Positions 18,588 through 29,780 of a stretch of DNA of 64,000 bases are shown one piece after another. Source of the stretch: Tritrichomonas musculus (taxonomy: Eukaryota; Parabasalia; Tritrichomonadida; Tritrichomonadidae); contig JAPFFF010000001.1 of NCBI GenBank assembly GCA_039105265.1, positions 1,550,001-1,614,000 on the forward strand. Direction: 5' to 3'. Below the pieces are notes generated by a model that was not told the origin of the DNA, did not search any database, and was given only the letters and a program-made list of their open reading frames with translations. Every line of letters starts with the position of its first letter. Within the stretch, counting starts at the first letter, position 1. The position numbers and the translations under genes were made by a program.

Positions 18588-20484
18588 AGAGGTGCGGACA
18601 CCTACTTTAAATTTTTTACGTTTATAAAAATATATATATCTTTTTATGTATTAATAATTACTAAATAACATTTTGATATTATATTACAGTGCACTTATTT
18701 TATATATTTATTATTTAAATGTTTTAAAATATCAATTATATAAGTTATAATAACACAAACAAGTATCCTATGAAAATAACCCAATCCAGCCACCTGATGG
18801 ATGGATTGAAATTATAATGATTAATTATTATATATATTGGAAATTAATGATTAATCATGCATTTTGATATTTTATAAATATTTCATATTTTGTTAAAAAG
18901 TTCATTTTAATGAATTTTTACATATTTTTTTGAAATATCTAAATAAATAAAGTATTTATTTAGATTATAATTACATTTAAATATTTTACATTTAATTTAA
19001 TAAAGATATGCTAAATATAGATTAATTTGATTCAGGAGTCCGAGCTGCAAAAATCAATTTTAAAATCATAAACATTAATAACGATTTTTTTTCAATAAGA
19101 AATTTTTATTAAAATATTAAGCAAATATCTTTTTATATTTATATGTATATCATAGATTATATAACTTTTAATATTATTATATATATTATAAAATATTTAA
19201 AATAAATATAAACAATTAATAAACTTTATATAACTGTATATTCTAAATATTGAACAATTATAATTTCAAAGCGCTTTTCATAGAATGATAATTTGAGAGA
19301 AATGAAATAAATGATTTTCTTTATATATTTTGAAGTTTAATTAAAATTTAAATCAAATGTAGAAAGTTTTTTTTCATTATTTTTTTTTCATAAATTTTGA
19401 ATAAAAAAATCTTCGAGAATAAAATTGAGAATATAGTAAATAATAATTGAGAGTCGTTACATTTAAATTCATATCTTAATATGTAATTTATTATTTTATT
19501 ATATTATAATAATTATATGACATAAATAAAATATATAACAATTATATATTAATAATATAATTTTAAAATACTTTTTTTTATTAAATTTGGCCCATTTTCA
19601 TTTTCTCAATCAGGGATGGTCAATGTTGAAAAAATTGATCAACGGCGTCACTTTTTTGGTGGTTCGTTGTCAATGTTAACTTCGTTATTTCAACGTCAAC
19701 GATCAACGATAAGTGTTTCGTTGAAATTGATCGTCTAAAAAAATGGCACTTTTTTATTTCTATCGTCGTTGATTTAAAATTAAATTATCATTTCTGTAAC
19801 ATATATATATTTAGTATTTATATAGATATGATAATGATATTTACTAATTTTTTCAAAATAATACTTTATTAAATCATACCAAATATAGTTTGAATTGATA
19901 AAGTTTTTTTCAGAAAAAGTTGTCTCTCAAAAAAACTCAAGATTTCAATAAGCATAACGTTAACTTAATTCATTGATTCAACATTATTTCAACGTTAACA
20001 TGTCGTTATGACCAAATTGAAACGGTTATAATCAATGGCCTTAATGCCGTTGACGTTGACATTCAATTCAACGATATAACATTTTTTTCAACGATTTTAA
20101 CGTCAACGTTGGCCAACCCTGTTCTCAATTTTTTTTTGGGCCAATTTAAGTGGAAACTATATCATACATTAATAATTAAATAATAACAAACGAGACACAT
20201 TTTTTAAAATAGTATAAAAATGATTTTTATCATGTTTTTATTACTTTTTTTCTTCTAAATAATAGATTTTTCTCTTAATTATATAATTTCTATAGTTTAC
20301 ATATTTTTATATTTTTTTCAGTGGTTTATATTTTTCTACCTCAGAAAAAAAATCATATATCGCCACAAGTCGGCCCCGTGGACGAAAATAAAAAATAATT
20401 ATATCATTATAATGCTCATTAAAAATAATTAATATATGCAAATTTTGGTGCGAATCTAAATCACTTCACCCTGTCCGCACCTCT
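18588..20484. mobile_element. 1.9-kb non-autonomous TIR transposon with 8-bp TSD
   Basis: The termini are the 13-base AGAGGTGCGGACA and its reverse complement TGTCCGCACCTCT. They are flanked by a perfect 8-bp direct repeat ATTTTAAA (18580-18587 and 20485-20492). The body is very A/T-rich with no open frame over 60 codons. Eight-base target duplications are known for hAT and P elements; with no transposase the superfamily stays open. It contains the nested element 19611-20121. Confidence 0.8.
19611..20121. mobile_element. 511-bp hAT-like non-autonomous element, nested
   Basis: The ends CAGGGATGGTCAATGTTGA and (reverse complement of the other end) CAGGGTTGGCCAACGTTGA match at 16 of 19 bases. 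The perfect 8-bp duplication TTCTCAAT lies at 19603-19610 and 20122-20129. CAGGG termini plus an 8-bp TSD are typical of hAT. Inside, the word TCAACG/CGTTGA recurs many times on both strands (near 19650-19730 and 19985-20110), probably subterminal transposase sites. No open frame. Confidence 0.9.
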
Positions 20485-20851
20485 ATTTTAAAAGAATGTG
20501 AAATTATTTGTAAATCATTGAAAAGGTATATTTGAAAAAATTCTTCCAACTAAATTGAATAAAAATAAAATTAAATAAATTTATATTTATCTTAAAAAAA
20601 AAATTTATTTCTTTTTATAGATTGATAGAAAAAACGCCTTTCAATTTTTTGAATATTTTCTTAAATTTTTTTTTATGAAATCTTTCTATTTTTTTTTAAT
20701 AAAATACATTTTTATACAAGTTTAAAATTATAAATAATAAATATTTTAAATAATTCTTTAAAACATAATAATATAATAATATTTTAACAAGATATCATTA
20801 CTGAATAAAAATTGACACATTAATAGAAATTCAAAAGCATTATAATTAATA
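20485..20851. other. AT-rich upstream region of the kinase-GDI gene
   Basis: It holds the right target duplication of the 1.9-kb element and then only A/T-rich sequence up to the start codon. No clear Inr is visible. Confidence 0.4.
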
Positions 20852-23668
20852 ATGGATTTTGAAAGTACATTCTTTGAAACTAATGATTTCGAGTTGACAA
20901 ATAAAAAAATTGGTGAAGGTGCATTTGGCAAAGTGTATATTGCTGAAAATCAATCACAAGATACACAGTTTGCAGTCAAAATAATCAGCAATAATGGGGA
21001 ACTCAGTGGCCATGATCAAATGATGTTTTTAAGAGAATCATTAATACTTCGTAAGCTAACACATCCAGCCATAGTCAAATTTATTGGTATTAATTTTCAT
21101 TCATTTGAAAATCCGGATAAGCTCGAACCAACAATTATTACAGAATACTTACCCCACGGATCACTTAAAGAGATATTAAAAAAAGAACAGAACAGTATTG
21201 CCGATGACGATTGGAATCCCACCAAAAAATACATATGTTTACTGGGAATTGCAGATGCGATGCGATATCTTCACCACCACGGCATAATTCACAGAGACCT
21301 GAAGCCAGAAAACATTCTTATTGACGAGAACTTCTATCCGCGAATATGTGATTTTGGCTTATCACGCTGCTTTTCAATGATGCTCACAAATTCTATAAAA
21401 TTATCAATGACAGGAAATATTGGAACCCCTCTTTACATGGCCCCTGAATTGATGATGGATGAAGATAAATATGGTGCCGGTGTTGATGTGTACTCTTTCG
21501 CAATTTTAACTTACGAAATCGTGTGCGGAAAGGAGCCTTTCTCTCTCCGTGGAAAACCAATCAAATTCGCAGATCTTTGCAAAAAAGTGATATCTGGAGG
21601 CAGGCCTGAATTCACAGAAGGAGTCACAGAAAAGATGAAAGATCTGATCACTCAGTGCTGGAGCCAGGATTGCCAAAATCGTCCTTCTTTTGAAGAGATA
21701 TTCAAGAAGCTTTCCTCAGATCTCTCTTACTTAGACGAAGACGTCGATGAAGACGAAATAAACGATTACATCAGAATGCTGAAGGAAGAATCAGAAGTTG
21801 TTCCACCTTTGCCAACTTCAACAGAAATGCAAGATCTAAAAAGTAAAAATGATGAACTTGAAAAAGTTATCAAAAAGTTAACTGATGAAAATGCTCAATT
21901 AAAGAAAGACAAAGAAAAAGCAACTGATGATGTCAGAAAGTTAACTGATGAAAATGCTCAATTAAAGAAAGACAAAGAAAAAGCAACTGATGATGTCAGA
22001 AAGTTAACTGATGAAAATGCTCAATTAAAGAAAGATAAAGAAAAAGCAACTAATGATGTCAGAAAGTTAACTGATGAAAATGCTCAATTAAAGAAAGACA
22101 AAGAAAAAGCAACTGATGATGTCAAAAAGTTAACTGATGAAAATGCTCAATTAAAGAAAGATAAAGAAAAAGCAACTGATGATGTCAGAAAGTTAACTGA
22201 TGAAAACATTGAATTGAAGAAAAGTAAAAGAAAGGATAGCGATGACAAAAATCTAACTAAAAAAGATACTGAAAAGAGAGACAAAGATAAAAGAGAGGCT
22301 TCTAAAAAAGAAATCGTTCCTTCACCTTTAACGAGCAATGTTATAAAAAATACTGACAATATCAATTACGATGTCATTGCCCTAGGAACAGGACTAAAAG
22401 AGTGCTTGCTAGCTGGTCTTCTTTCATTGTCTGGAAAGAGGGTTCTTCAAATCGATAGAAATAGTTATTATGGCTCAGAATGCGCTTCTTTGAACCTCAC
22501 TCAATTCTTCAAAAAGTTCCACAACAAAATACCGCCCAAAGAACTCGGAAATGACTCTCAATGGAACATTGATCTCATCCCGAAATTCATTATGAGTGAT
22601 GGACTTTTGACGAAAATTCTTGTTAAAACAAAAGTCGACGATATGATGAAATTTCTGTCTAGTGGATACTCTTTTGTGTATAAAGACAAGAAAGTTGAAA
22701 TAGTTCCTTCCAACACGGATGAAGCATTGTCGACATCTCTTGTTGGATTCATGGGAAAGAGACGTGTTAAGAATTTCTTAGAAGGAGTGAATGACTACCT
22801 TGAAAATCCGACAAATAAAAAATATTCAGACATCAGCAAACTAACTGCAAAACAATATATGGAAAAAAGCGGCCTCGATCCCTCAACAATGCAATTTATC
22901 GGCCATTTTGTAGCACTTGAGCCAAATGATTCATATTTGGATAAGCCTGCAATAGAAATGATTTCCAAATTGAATTTATATGCCAATTCTGTTTTCAGGT
23001 TCAACGATTCAAAGTCTCCATTTTTGTATCCAATGTATGGAATCGGCGATCTTTCTCAGTCCTTTGCTCGTCTTTGTGCAATAAACGGTGGCACATATAT
23101 GCCAAATCATCATGTTAACGATTTCATCTATGAAGGGAAGAAAGTTGTTGGCGTTAAATCAGGCTCATTTACAGCAAAAGCACCTGTCATTATTGGCGAT
23201 CCTTCTTATTTCTCAAAAATTTCTGGAAAAACTAAATCAATTGGAAAAAGAATTTGTGCAATTTGCTTCCTAAGTCACGAGCCAAGTTGTATACCTAAGA
23301 GATATAGTTCTCGTGGTTCATGCAACATTATTTTGCCTTCAGGTGAAATTAATCGTAAAAATGACATTTACATTTTTATTACTTCATCTCAGCAGAAAGT
23401 TTGCCTTCCGGGCTGGTTTATAGCAATTGTGTCGACGGTTGTCGAAACTAAAAATCCTGAAAAAGAGATATCTGCTGCTCTTAGTCTTCTCGGTAAAATT
23501 CAATTTAAGACAATTTCGGTTTCTGATCTGTATGAGCCATGCATTCCTGGATCACAAGATAATATTTTCTGCTCATCTTCTTATGATATTACAGTTCATT
23601 TTGAATCAACAGTTGAAGAAGTTCTCAAGTTATATGAAGAAATAATTGGCAAACCTTTTGATTTCTAA
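20852..23668 (+). CDS. fusion protein: TKL-type kinase, coiled coil, Rab GDI
   Basis: A single 938-residue open frame with three parts. (1) Residues 13-295 are a complete kinase domain of the tyrosine-kinase-like group: GEGAFG (21-26), AVK Lys43, HRDLKPEN, DFG, GTPLYMAPE and the C-lobe WS..C..RPSFEEI. (2) Residues 335-480 are a long coiled coil of five near-identical 21-residue repeats (KLTDENAQLKKDKEKATDDV) plus a worn sixth, then a basic spacer. (3) Residues 505-938 are an almost full-length Rab GDP-dissociation inhibitor: YDVIALGTGLKEC, LQIDRNSYYGSECAS, the FLYPMYGIGDLSQSFARLCA block and a GDI C-terminus. GDI extracts prenylated GDP-Rab from membranes. Linking it to a kinase in one chain would couple phosphorylation with Rab recycling. 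No stop or splice site breaks the frame. Confidence 0.9.
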   Translation: MDFESTFFETNDFELTNKKIGEGAFGKVYIAENQSQDTQFAVKIISNNGELSGHDQMMFLRESLILRKLTHPAIVKFIGINFHSFENPDKLEPTIITEYLPHGSLKEILKKEQNSIADDDWNPTKKYICLLGIADAMRYLHHHGIIHRDLKPENILIDENFYPRICDFGLSRCFSMMLTNSIKLSMTGNIGTPLYMAPELMMDEDKYGAGVDVYSFAILTYEIVCGKEPFSLRGKPIKFADLCKKVISGGRPEFTEGVTEKMKDLITQCWSQDCQNRPSFEEIFKKLSSDLSYLDEDVDEDEINDYIRMLKEESEVVPPLPTSTEMQDLKSKNDELEKVIKKLTDENAQLKKDKEKATDDVRKLTDENAQLKKDKEKATDDVRKLTDENAQLKKDKEKATNDVRKLTDENAQLKKDKEKATDDVKKLTDENAQLKKDKEKATDDVRKLTDENIELKKSKRKDSDDKNLTKKDTEKRDKDKREASKKEIVPSPLTSNVIKNTDNINYDVIALGTGLKECLLAGLLSLSGKRVLQIDRNSYYGSECASLNLTQFFKKFHNKIPPKELGNDSQWNIDLIPKFIMSDGLLTKILVKTKVDDMMKFLSSGYSFVYKDKKVEIVPSNTDEALSTSLVGFMGKRRVKNFLEGVNDYLENPTNKKYSDISKLTAKQYMEKSGLDPSTMQFIGHFVALEPNDSYLDKPAIEMISKLNLYANSVFRFNDSKSPFLYPMYGIGDLSQSFARLCAINGGTYMPNHHVNDFIYEGKKVVGVKSGSFTAKAPVIIGDPSYFSKISGKTKSIGKRICAICFLSHEPSCIPKRYSSRGSCNIILPSGEINRKNDIYIFITSSQQKVCLPGWFIAIVSTVVETKNPEKEISAALSLLGKIQFKTISVSDLYEPCIPGSQDNIFCSSSYDITVHFESTVEEVLKLYEEIIGKPFDF
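21875..22215 (+). repeat. 63-bp in-frame tandem repeat (coiled-coil units)
   Basis: Five 63-base units plus a partial sixth, nearly identical at DNA level, within the kinase-GDI gene. Each unit codes for 21 residues, three heptads, so unit gain or loss would keep both frame and heptad register. Confidence 0.9.
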
Positions 23669-24158
23669 CTTTTTTATTAATTTTATCAGTAAGGATTCCT
23701 TTTAAATAAATGAAATAAGCTTTGAAATTTTTAAACTTTTTTTTTTTTTTTAATCTTGAAAATTTGTTCATGGTAATACAATTCGATTTAATTCAAAATA
23801 AAACAGTTGATGCAATTCAGAACATATTGCATCAATCAGTATAGTCTTAAATTTTTAAGACGAAATTTATTGAATGTAAAAAAAATATTTCAATATTATT
23901 ATATAACATTAGGCTCGGTCAATGTCCTGGACTTGAAAACTTTTCAAAGGACTTTCAAGGACCAATGACTTCTAAAGACCTAACAAAGTATTTCAATTAT
24001 AGTTTAATAATTTTATCTTATTTTATCGTATATTTTCCTAAAGCTAACTCTGAAAAAGTGGCATCCAAAATCAAAATTTTAAAATTCAAAATTTTGTTTT
24101 GAGTTAGGTTGAAGGAGGGTTGACTTTTGAATTGAGGTCTATTTGAATAGAAAAATTG

Positions 24159-24194
24159 TTATTTCATCTGTTGACATGTCAACAGATGAAATAA
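24159..24194. repeat. 36-bp perfect palindrome
   Basis: Two 18-base arms meet without a spacer at TTGACA|TGTCAA; the arms continue through CATCTG/CAGATG. It could be a cruciform or dimer-protein site, or the fused ends of a lost TIR element. Confidence 0.7.
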
Positions 24195-24663
24195 TGATTA
24201 AAAGAAAATAAGTTTTTTTAATTTCTTAATATTTCAAATACTAATTATCTTTTTTTCATCTATTATTTTTTAAAAAAAAGTTCGGAAAATATTCAAACCA
24301 AATTCCTTAATATGAAAATGGGCAGCTGCGGGCAATTGCCCAAAAAAGTGAAAATGGGCACTGCTTTGCCTGAAAAAACGTAAGTATTTCAATTTATTAG
24401 ATAACTCCTTTCAATTTTGGCAATAAATTGATAGAACCAATTGGCCAACAAAAAAAGATTATGATTAAGAATAACGTTCTAAGGCGATATAATTTCCTCA
24501 TATCTTCTCTGTATTAAATTATTTCCATATTTGCAAATTAACGAATCTTAATGCAAGGCTAGTAAAATAATTTGCGCTTTTTATTAAAAGAACATCAAGA
24601 CAAAAAATATTTACAGAAATGGAGAGAAGTTTTTAGGTTACAAAAATTTATCGTTTTCACTTT

Positions 24664-26930
24664 TTGATAAATACCCATATTTTAAACTAAGTTTTTTAAT
24701 TATTACCTTATTCACAAAAAAATTCAGAGTTTTTATTCAAATTTTCTATGAGTCTTCAGAAAGTAGAACGATAAGTAGGGACAAATTATTTTTTTAAAAA
24801 TACCATATCTTTCAATTTTGAGAAGATGAAAATAAAAAAAAAAGAATATAAAAAAGTTAATAATTCAGGAAAAATGCATTTTAAATAGCTTTGGGAGCCT
24901 TTGAGGGCTAAGCCCAATTGGTTAAGGTAATAGCGGGAGCCTAAACCTGAGATGAATGAAAGTAATCATGCCATTATAACTTAAAAAAAAATATTTACCT
25001 TTATTCAAATTTGAGAGGACGATAAGAAGGGACAAATTAAAAAACTTAGTTTACCCTTTATGTGTGAATTTTTAGTTTTTGAGAAAAAAAGTTACATCCC
25101 TTTCTCAATTTTTTCCATGTTACATATCACATGTGATATCATTTTGGTGATATTTTTTTTTATAGGCATTCAAAACATGATCGTAAAATAAAAAACATCT
25201 CACTTTTTATTTTTTAGTTGCATTTTTTTCAACAATTTAGTTCATTTTGAAAATTCATATTAGCAGTTTATACTAATTAACAGATTCTCTTTTATTTTGT
25301 CGTCTCAACTCAAATCGTTATAATATTATATGATATTTGTTTTTTTTTAATAACTCTCCAAATGAAAGCAAATGGGAAATAATATTTTACTATAAGGATC
25401 TTTATGAGATATTGTTTCTAAAAAGACTATTTAATCAAATATTTAATTTTTTTCACTCAAAAAGTTTATTTTTGCACTTCTTTTTTTATGATAAAAAAAT
25501 GAGTTTTTGCAAATTTTATCTGATAAAAATTATTTGTTGAGTATGTATTTTCTATATCTCTTAATAACTCAAAAATGGTACTGATCATCGAGGGTATTAT
25601 ATTGTTTTTTGCTCACTCGGCTTTTGGTTTTATAACAAACAAATGTGATTTTTATGCGATAATGAAAGTAAGCTTTATGATTATGATTTAAATAAGGTAT
25701 GGAATTTTTCGACATAATATCTTAAATTCATTATCTCAAAACTTTTTCTTGAAATTTGTTATATTTTAAGAAAAATAAATAATTATACAATTATTTACAT
25801 CACACAAGAGAATATTTTAACCCTTTTGATTATCAGAAAAAAACTAATCTTTTTTTATCAGCTTAAATTTCATATTATATATTGTATTATTGTTAATAAT
25901 ATTTATTATAATTTCTATATATATCATAAAATAAATATTTATTATATATTTATAGTAAGATATTGATTGAATTAAAATTTATTAAATTTTCAAAGACAAT
26001 TCAATTTTATCATTCAATTGATAAGATAATAATTCAATAATACTTATAAAATAAATTATTTTTAATCCATTATTTTGTCTTTATTTTTATTTTAAGAAGA
26101 AATCATAAATCTTTTTTTTTTTTTTTTTTTTTTTTTTATTTTTTTTGAAATTTCTAAAATTGAAAAAAAAATCAAATTTATCGTTAAATATGAATTATTA
26201 AGAGTCATATATGATAGAGTTATATTTGACCTTTCCTTTGGCAAAATCACCTTTTATTTGGCCTTAATTTTGAGATAAGATATATTTTTTCAATCTCATT
26301 TTTAATATAATTTTTTTGTTTAATCATTTTTATTTGGGCAATATAGTTGTCTAGTATTTTTAAAGATAAATAGAACAAAGAAACTAAAATTAACTCTTTG
26401 AAAATAAAAATAATATTTCATAATATTCTCAGATTAGTATTAATATCAATACTAATTCGTATGTATATAAATTTTTGGAATATATTCAAGAGCAGACAAA
26501 CATCAGATTCATTTAAAGTTCTAAATGATGATAAATTAAACACATTTTATAAGGTTAAAAAAATTAAGCTCAGAATTTTTGAAAGGAGATATCAAAGAAA
26601 AATGAATTGCATTCAAAATGATTCAATTATTGAACGATAGTTTTTTTTAATGAAATTAATTTACAGTCAATTAATCAAACTTTAAGCATTTAGATTTATA
26701 TTTATTGGTAACAATTCGCTGAAAGAAAAATTGATTTTTTATTTAAATATATCTTTTTATATTAAAGCCATTTGAAAATGGATATTGTGAAGTGGCAATT
26801 CTTTTTTCAATCTGTGACTTCATCGAGCTCTCAAAGTCTTTATGAAATGCAGATGAAGTGAAATGGTTTGAATGAAACTTTCAAAAACTGAAAACTCACA
26901 CATAAAGGGTAAAATATGGGTATATCTTTT
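24664..26930. mobile_element. possible old TIR element
   Basis: ATACCCATATTTTA at about 24671 is inverted as TAAAATATGGGTAT at about 26911-26924. A longer block TTTACCCTTTATGTGTGA at about 25052 is inverted just inside the right end (TCACACATAAAGGGTAAA, near 26895). The two left copies suggest an internally rearranged element. No target duplication is convincing and no transposase is present. Confidence 0.35.
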
Positions 26931-27865
26931 TCATAAAATGTTTTTACGTTTTTTATTTATTATTTGCGTTATATTTATATGATTTCTGTTTTTCTTTATA
27001 ATATTATCTTTTTTTATGAAGATATTTTAATTTTAATATGAACTTTTTCAATGAAAAAAATTTGAATGAAAAAAAACTCTCAATAATTCTTAGGATTTTA
27101 AATTTTTGTACTTAACTTCTCCACTTTTTGAAAATATAAACTATTCAAAAAGTGGATCGATGGAAAATCCGATTGCCCTTTTTGGAAGACTATAAGATGT
27201 ACCAGTACCATTGAATTTTTTTTAATTTTTTATGAATATTCAATTTAAAAAGTGAAAAATTGAATGAAAATTGCTACAGCAAAATTGGCCCTACCATTTG
27301 GAAATTTGATTTAGCCATATTCTATAAAAAGATGTATATTATGTGAATATCAAGTTTATTTTAAGAGCTTGGCTTAGCATCTTTCGAAATGGAAAATGTA
27401 TTCAAATTTTCTATAAGTAATCACAAAAAAAAAAATTTCAGAGATATTATTTTTTTTATATCAGTAACTTTTTGAATATATGGAGATTATATTTTCAATG
27501 TAATAAAATAATCAATACAAATATTAAATTGATTATTTTCTCAATTATTAAAATATGATTATATATTTATAAAAATGCAATTATTATAAATGTATCCATT
27601 TATATTTAAATAAATATTATATTATAAATAAATATAAAATATAATTCATGAAACTCTTTTGTAACCCGAAATATCTCTTTTTTATCAAAAAAATTGAGAA
27701 TTTTTAATCAAAATTATTATTTACTTTCTGTTAGTATTCAAAAAATTCAATACAGATAAAAAATATCGTTAAAAATTTTTCAGACAATTAAAAAATATTT
27801 TGATATCGATAATTTTTTTTTTGTGAAAAGTATTTGCCTTCATATTTCATATCATTTTTTTAGTA

Positions 27866-28114
27866 ATGTCATTCATAGACGTTGAAGTCGAAAGCAATGT
27901 TGTTAGCCCATTTAATTCAAGATATCAAGTATGTGCAGGAGAGAAAATAGGCACACTCTTAGACAAAATTGATTTTGAGCAATTAGGCTCAAATCTTGAT
28001 CCATCAGTTGCAGTATTAAAGTTCCACGGAAAGGTTCTTGATAGGAATACTACTTTTGAATACAATAATATAGTAGAGAATGATGTTCTCGAATTAACAA
28101 TTCAAGAACCATAA
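27866..28114 (+). CDS. small ubiquitin-fold protein
   Basis: 82 residues. The C-terminal half VLKFHGKVLDRNTTFEYNNIVENDVLELTIQ follows the ubiquitin pattern LIF-GK-L-D-TL-DYNI--...L-L-L closely, and the N-terminal half fits the first hairpin and helix. There is no C-terminal Gly-Gly, so it is a ubiquitin-like fold rather than a conjugatable modifier. It could be a free-standing Ubl or a short adaptor. It stands alone in AT-rich DNA, about 12 bases downstream of a poly(T) run. Confidence 0.6.
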   Translation: MSFIDVEVESNVVSPFNSRYQVCAGEKIGTLLDKIDFEQLGSNLDPSVAVLKFHGKVLDRNTTFEYNNIVENDVLELTIQEP

Positions 28115-29239
28115 AAAAACTAGTTGATTTTTTAATGAAATAAATAAATATTTTTTTTTAAATTTTTTAATATTAATATTTTTTCATCATTTCTAAAAAT
28201 AATGATAACTTCAACAAATAAAAACATTTTATGATATTTAAAATACAAATAAAATAAATGGGATCCGAAATCGGCAGTTATGGAAAATCGAATTCTTCAA
28301 AAATTACATGATATTTCCAAAAAAGTGTAAATGGAAAATCAACTTTTCTAAAGAAAAACGATTAAAAACAATTTAATTTTTTTTTCCTAGAAAACATTTT
28401 TATTTATTATTATTATTGCCATAAAATTGATATTTAACTGAACATTTTCAAATTTTTACTACAAAACTAGGATGCTTTTCTTCTTTCTACGATTTTCTCT
28501 TCAATTTTTTATTTCCATTAATGTTCGTTTCCCTGTTGATGCGACTTTTATTGCAGCTGCAGCAGCTCAAATAGAATACTGGTATTACAAAGATAGAAAT
28601 TGCTGACGGTATTTTTCCACAATCACAAATTATAAACGAAGATGAGAATTATTCAATATTGAACGAATATCCAAAATCCTGAATCATTTAGTACTACTGC
28701 AGGAACAATTGAGAACAACGAGCTACCATCAAAAAAATTTTATCATTCATCAATCAAATCTGTTTCATTTTCATCGTTAGTAAGAGTTGGAAAAACTGCG
28801 TTTTGCAACTGTTACAAGCTCAGAATCTTTTACATCAGAATCCATTGAAACAGTGGGAATCAACGCATTTCGCTTTTATCATTACCTTCATTATTTCCAC
28901 CTCTTCTTGGAAATGAGCATTGAACATTACTTTAATGAATTAAAAAAAAGATATATGAAACAACATTTCCACTTCAGACATGTTGTTTATCCAGGAAGAT
29001 GTGGAAATAAAAAAGGAAGAGGTTGGGTTGGTTATAAACTTAATGACAAAAGCAATTTTGATACAGTTCCAAATACATGGATGAGATTAGGACTTATTAA
29101 TGATGAAGACATATTTAAGGATAAACTCGGATTTCAAACTTTTTGAATGCTCATTCAATCTTTTCCTTTCAATTTTTGATAAGTCTAATAAAAAATGTTT
29201 TGTTTTATTGCATTCTAATAATCCTTTTCTTTTCATGTT
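28115..29239. pseudogene. gene scrap of unknown family at the 3' end
   Basis: From about 28787 to 29143 a plus-strand frame is open and its last part looks coding (FRHVVYPGRCGNKKGRGWVGYKLN..., TWMRLGLINDEDIFKDKLGF), but there is no ATG at a sensible place and the upstream 28440-28780 is shifted or broken. I do not recognise the family. The rest of the stretch is AT-rich spacer. Confidence 0.35.
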
Positions 29240-29643
29240 AAGTTAGTTGAAAAACTGGTCAACATCATGAAAAACTAGTCGACATCATCGAACTTTTTGT
29301 GTAATTTTTTAGAAAATTTTGTCTATAATTCATAATATATAGTAAGACGATAAAAGAGTAAACATCAGAAAAACCGGTCGACATCGTAAACTTTTTCATA
29401 AAATCGCACTCAAATATTTCATAAAGATGTTCAAAATTGAATGAAAAATGAAATTGAAAAGGCTCTCAAATATAACTCAAATATCTTTTTAAAAAGTTCT
29501 AAAAAATTTTTAAAATTTTATAATGTCTACCGGTTTTTGAATAAGAATCATAGAAAAGTATTCAGAGTATTTCTATGAGTTTAATGAAAAAGTTGATGAT
29601 GTCGACCAGTTTTTCGTGATGTCGACCGGTTTATCGTCAAACT
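29240..29643. mobile_element. about 400-bp MITE with doubled terminal repeats
   Basis: The left end has two tandem copies of AAACTGGTC(A/G)ACATCA (29254 and 29276, the second as AAACTAGTCGACATCATC). The right end has two copies of the same word inverted (29602-29636). Together the arms form imperfect inverted repeats of about 55 bases. Two further copies of the word (CCGGTCGACATC near 29372 and its inverse near 29524) lie inside. No coding content; target duplication unclear. Confidence 0.65.
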
Positions 29644-29780
29644 ATAAATATTTTTATTTTTGCGAAGAATATTTTGAATAAAATTCAATAAACTATAGAC
29701 TATTCAAAATTTGCGAACGAAATTAATTCGTCGGTTTTTCCAAAGCGGAAAATTTTAAAAAAAAATGATTTCATTTTTAT

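Larger units (their letters stand above)
23669..27865. other. 4.2-kb gene-poor AT-rich region
   Basis: No gene can be supported. It contains a 36-bp perfect palindrome (24159-24194), the palindrome ATATCACATGTGATAT near 25124, a G/C-richer stretch GGGCAGCTGCGGGCAATTGCCC near 24323, long poly(T) at 26111-26138, and a pair of long imperfect inverted repeats (24660-25087 against 26870-26930) that may bound an old TIR element. Short frames at 25337-25540 and 26398-26640 lack any domain. Confidence 0.5.

Noticed and set aside
24896-24970. tRNA- or SINE-like A box (AAGCCCAATTGGTTAAGG)
   Set aside because: There is no B box at the right distance, no acceptor pairing and no poly(A)-ended repeat, so a tRNA gene or SINE cannot be supported.
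25337-26640. Short plus-strand frames in the gene-poor region
   Set aside because: Phe/Lys/Ile-rich, as expected by chance in A/T-rich DNA; at least the 26398-26640 frame opens only at a TTG. No domain in either.
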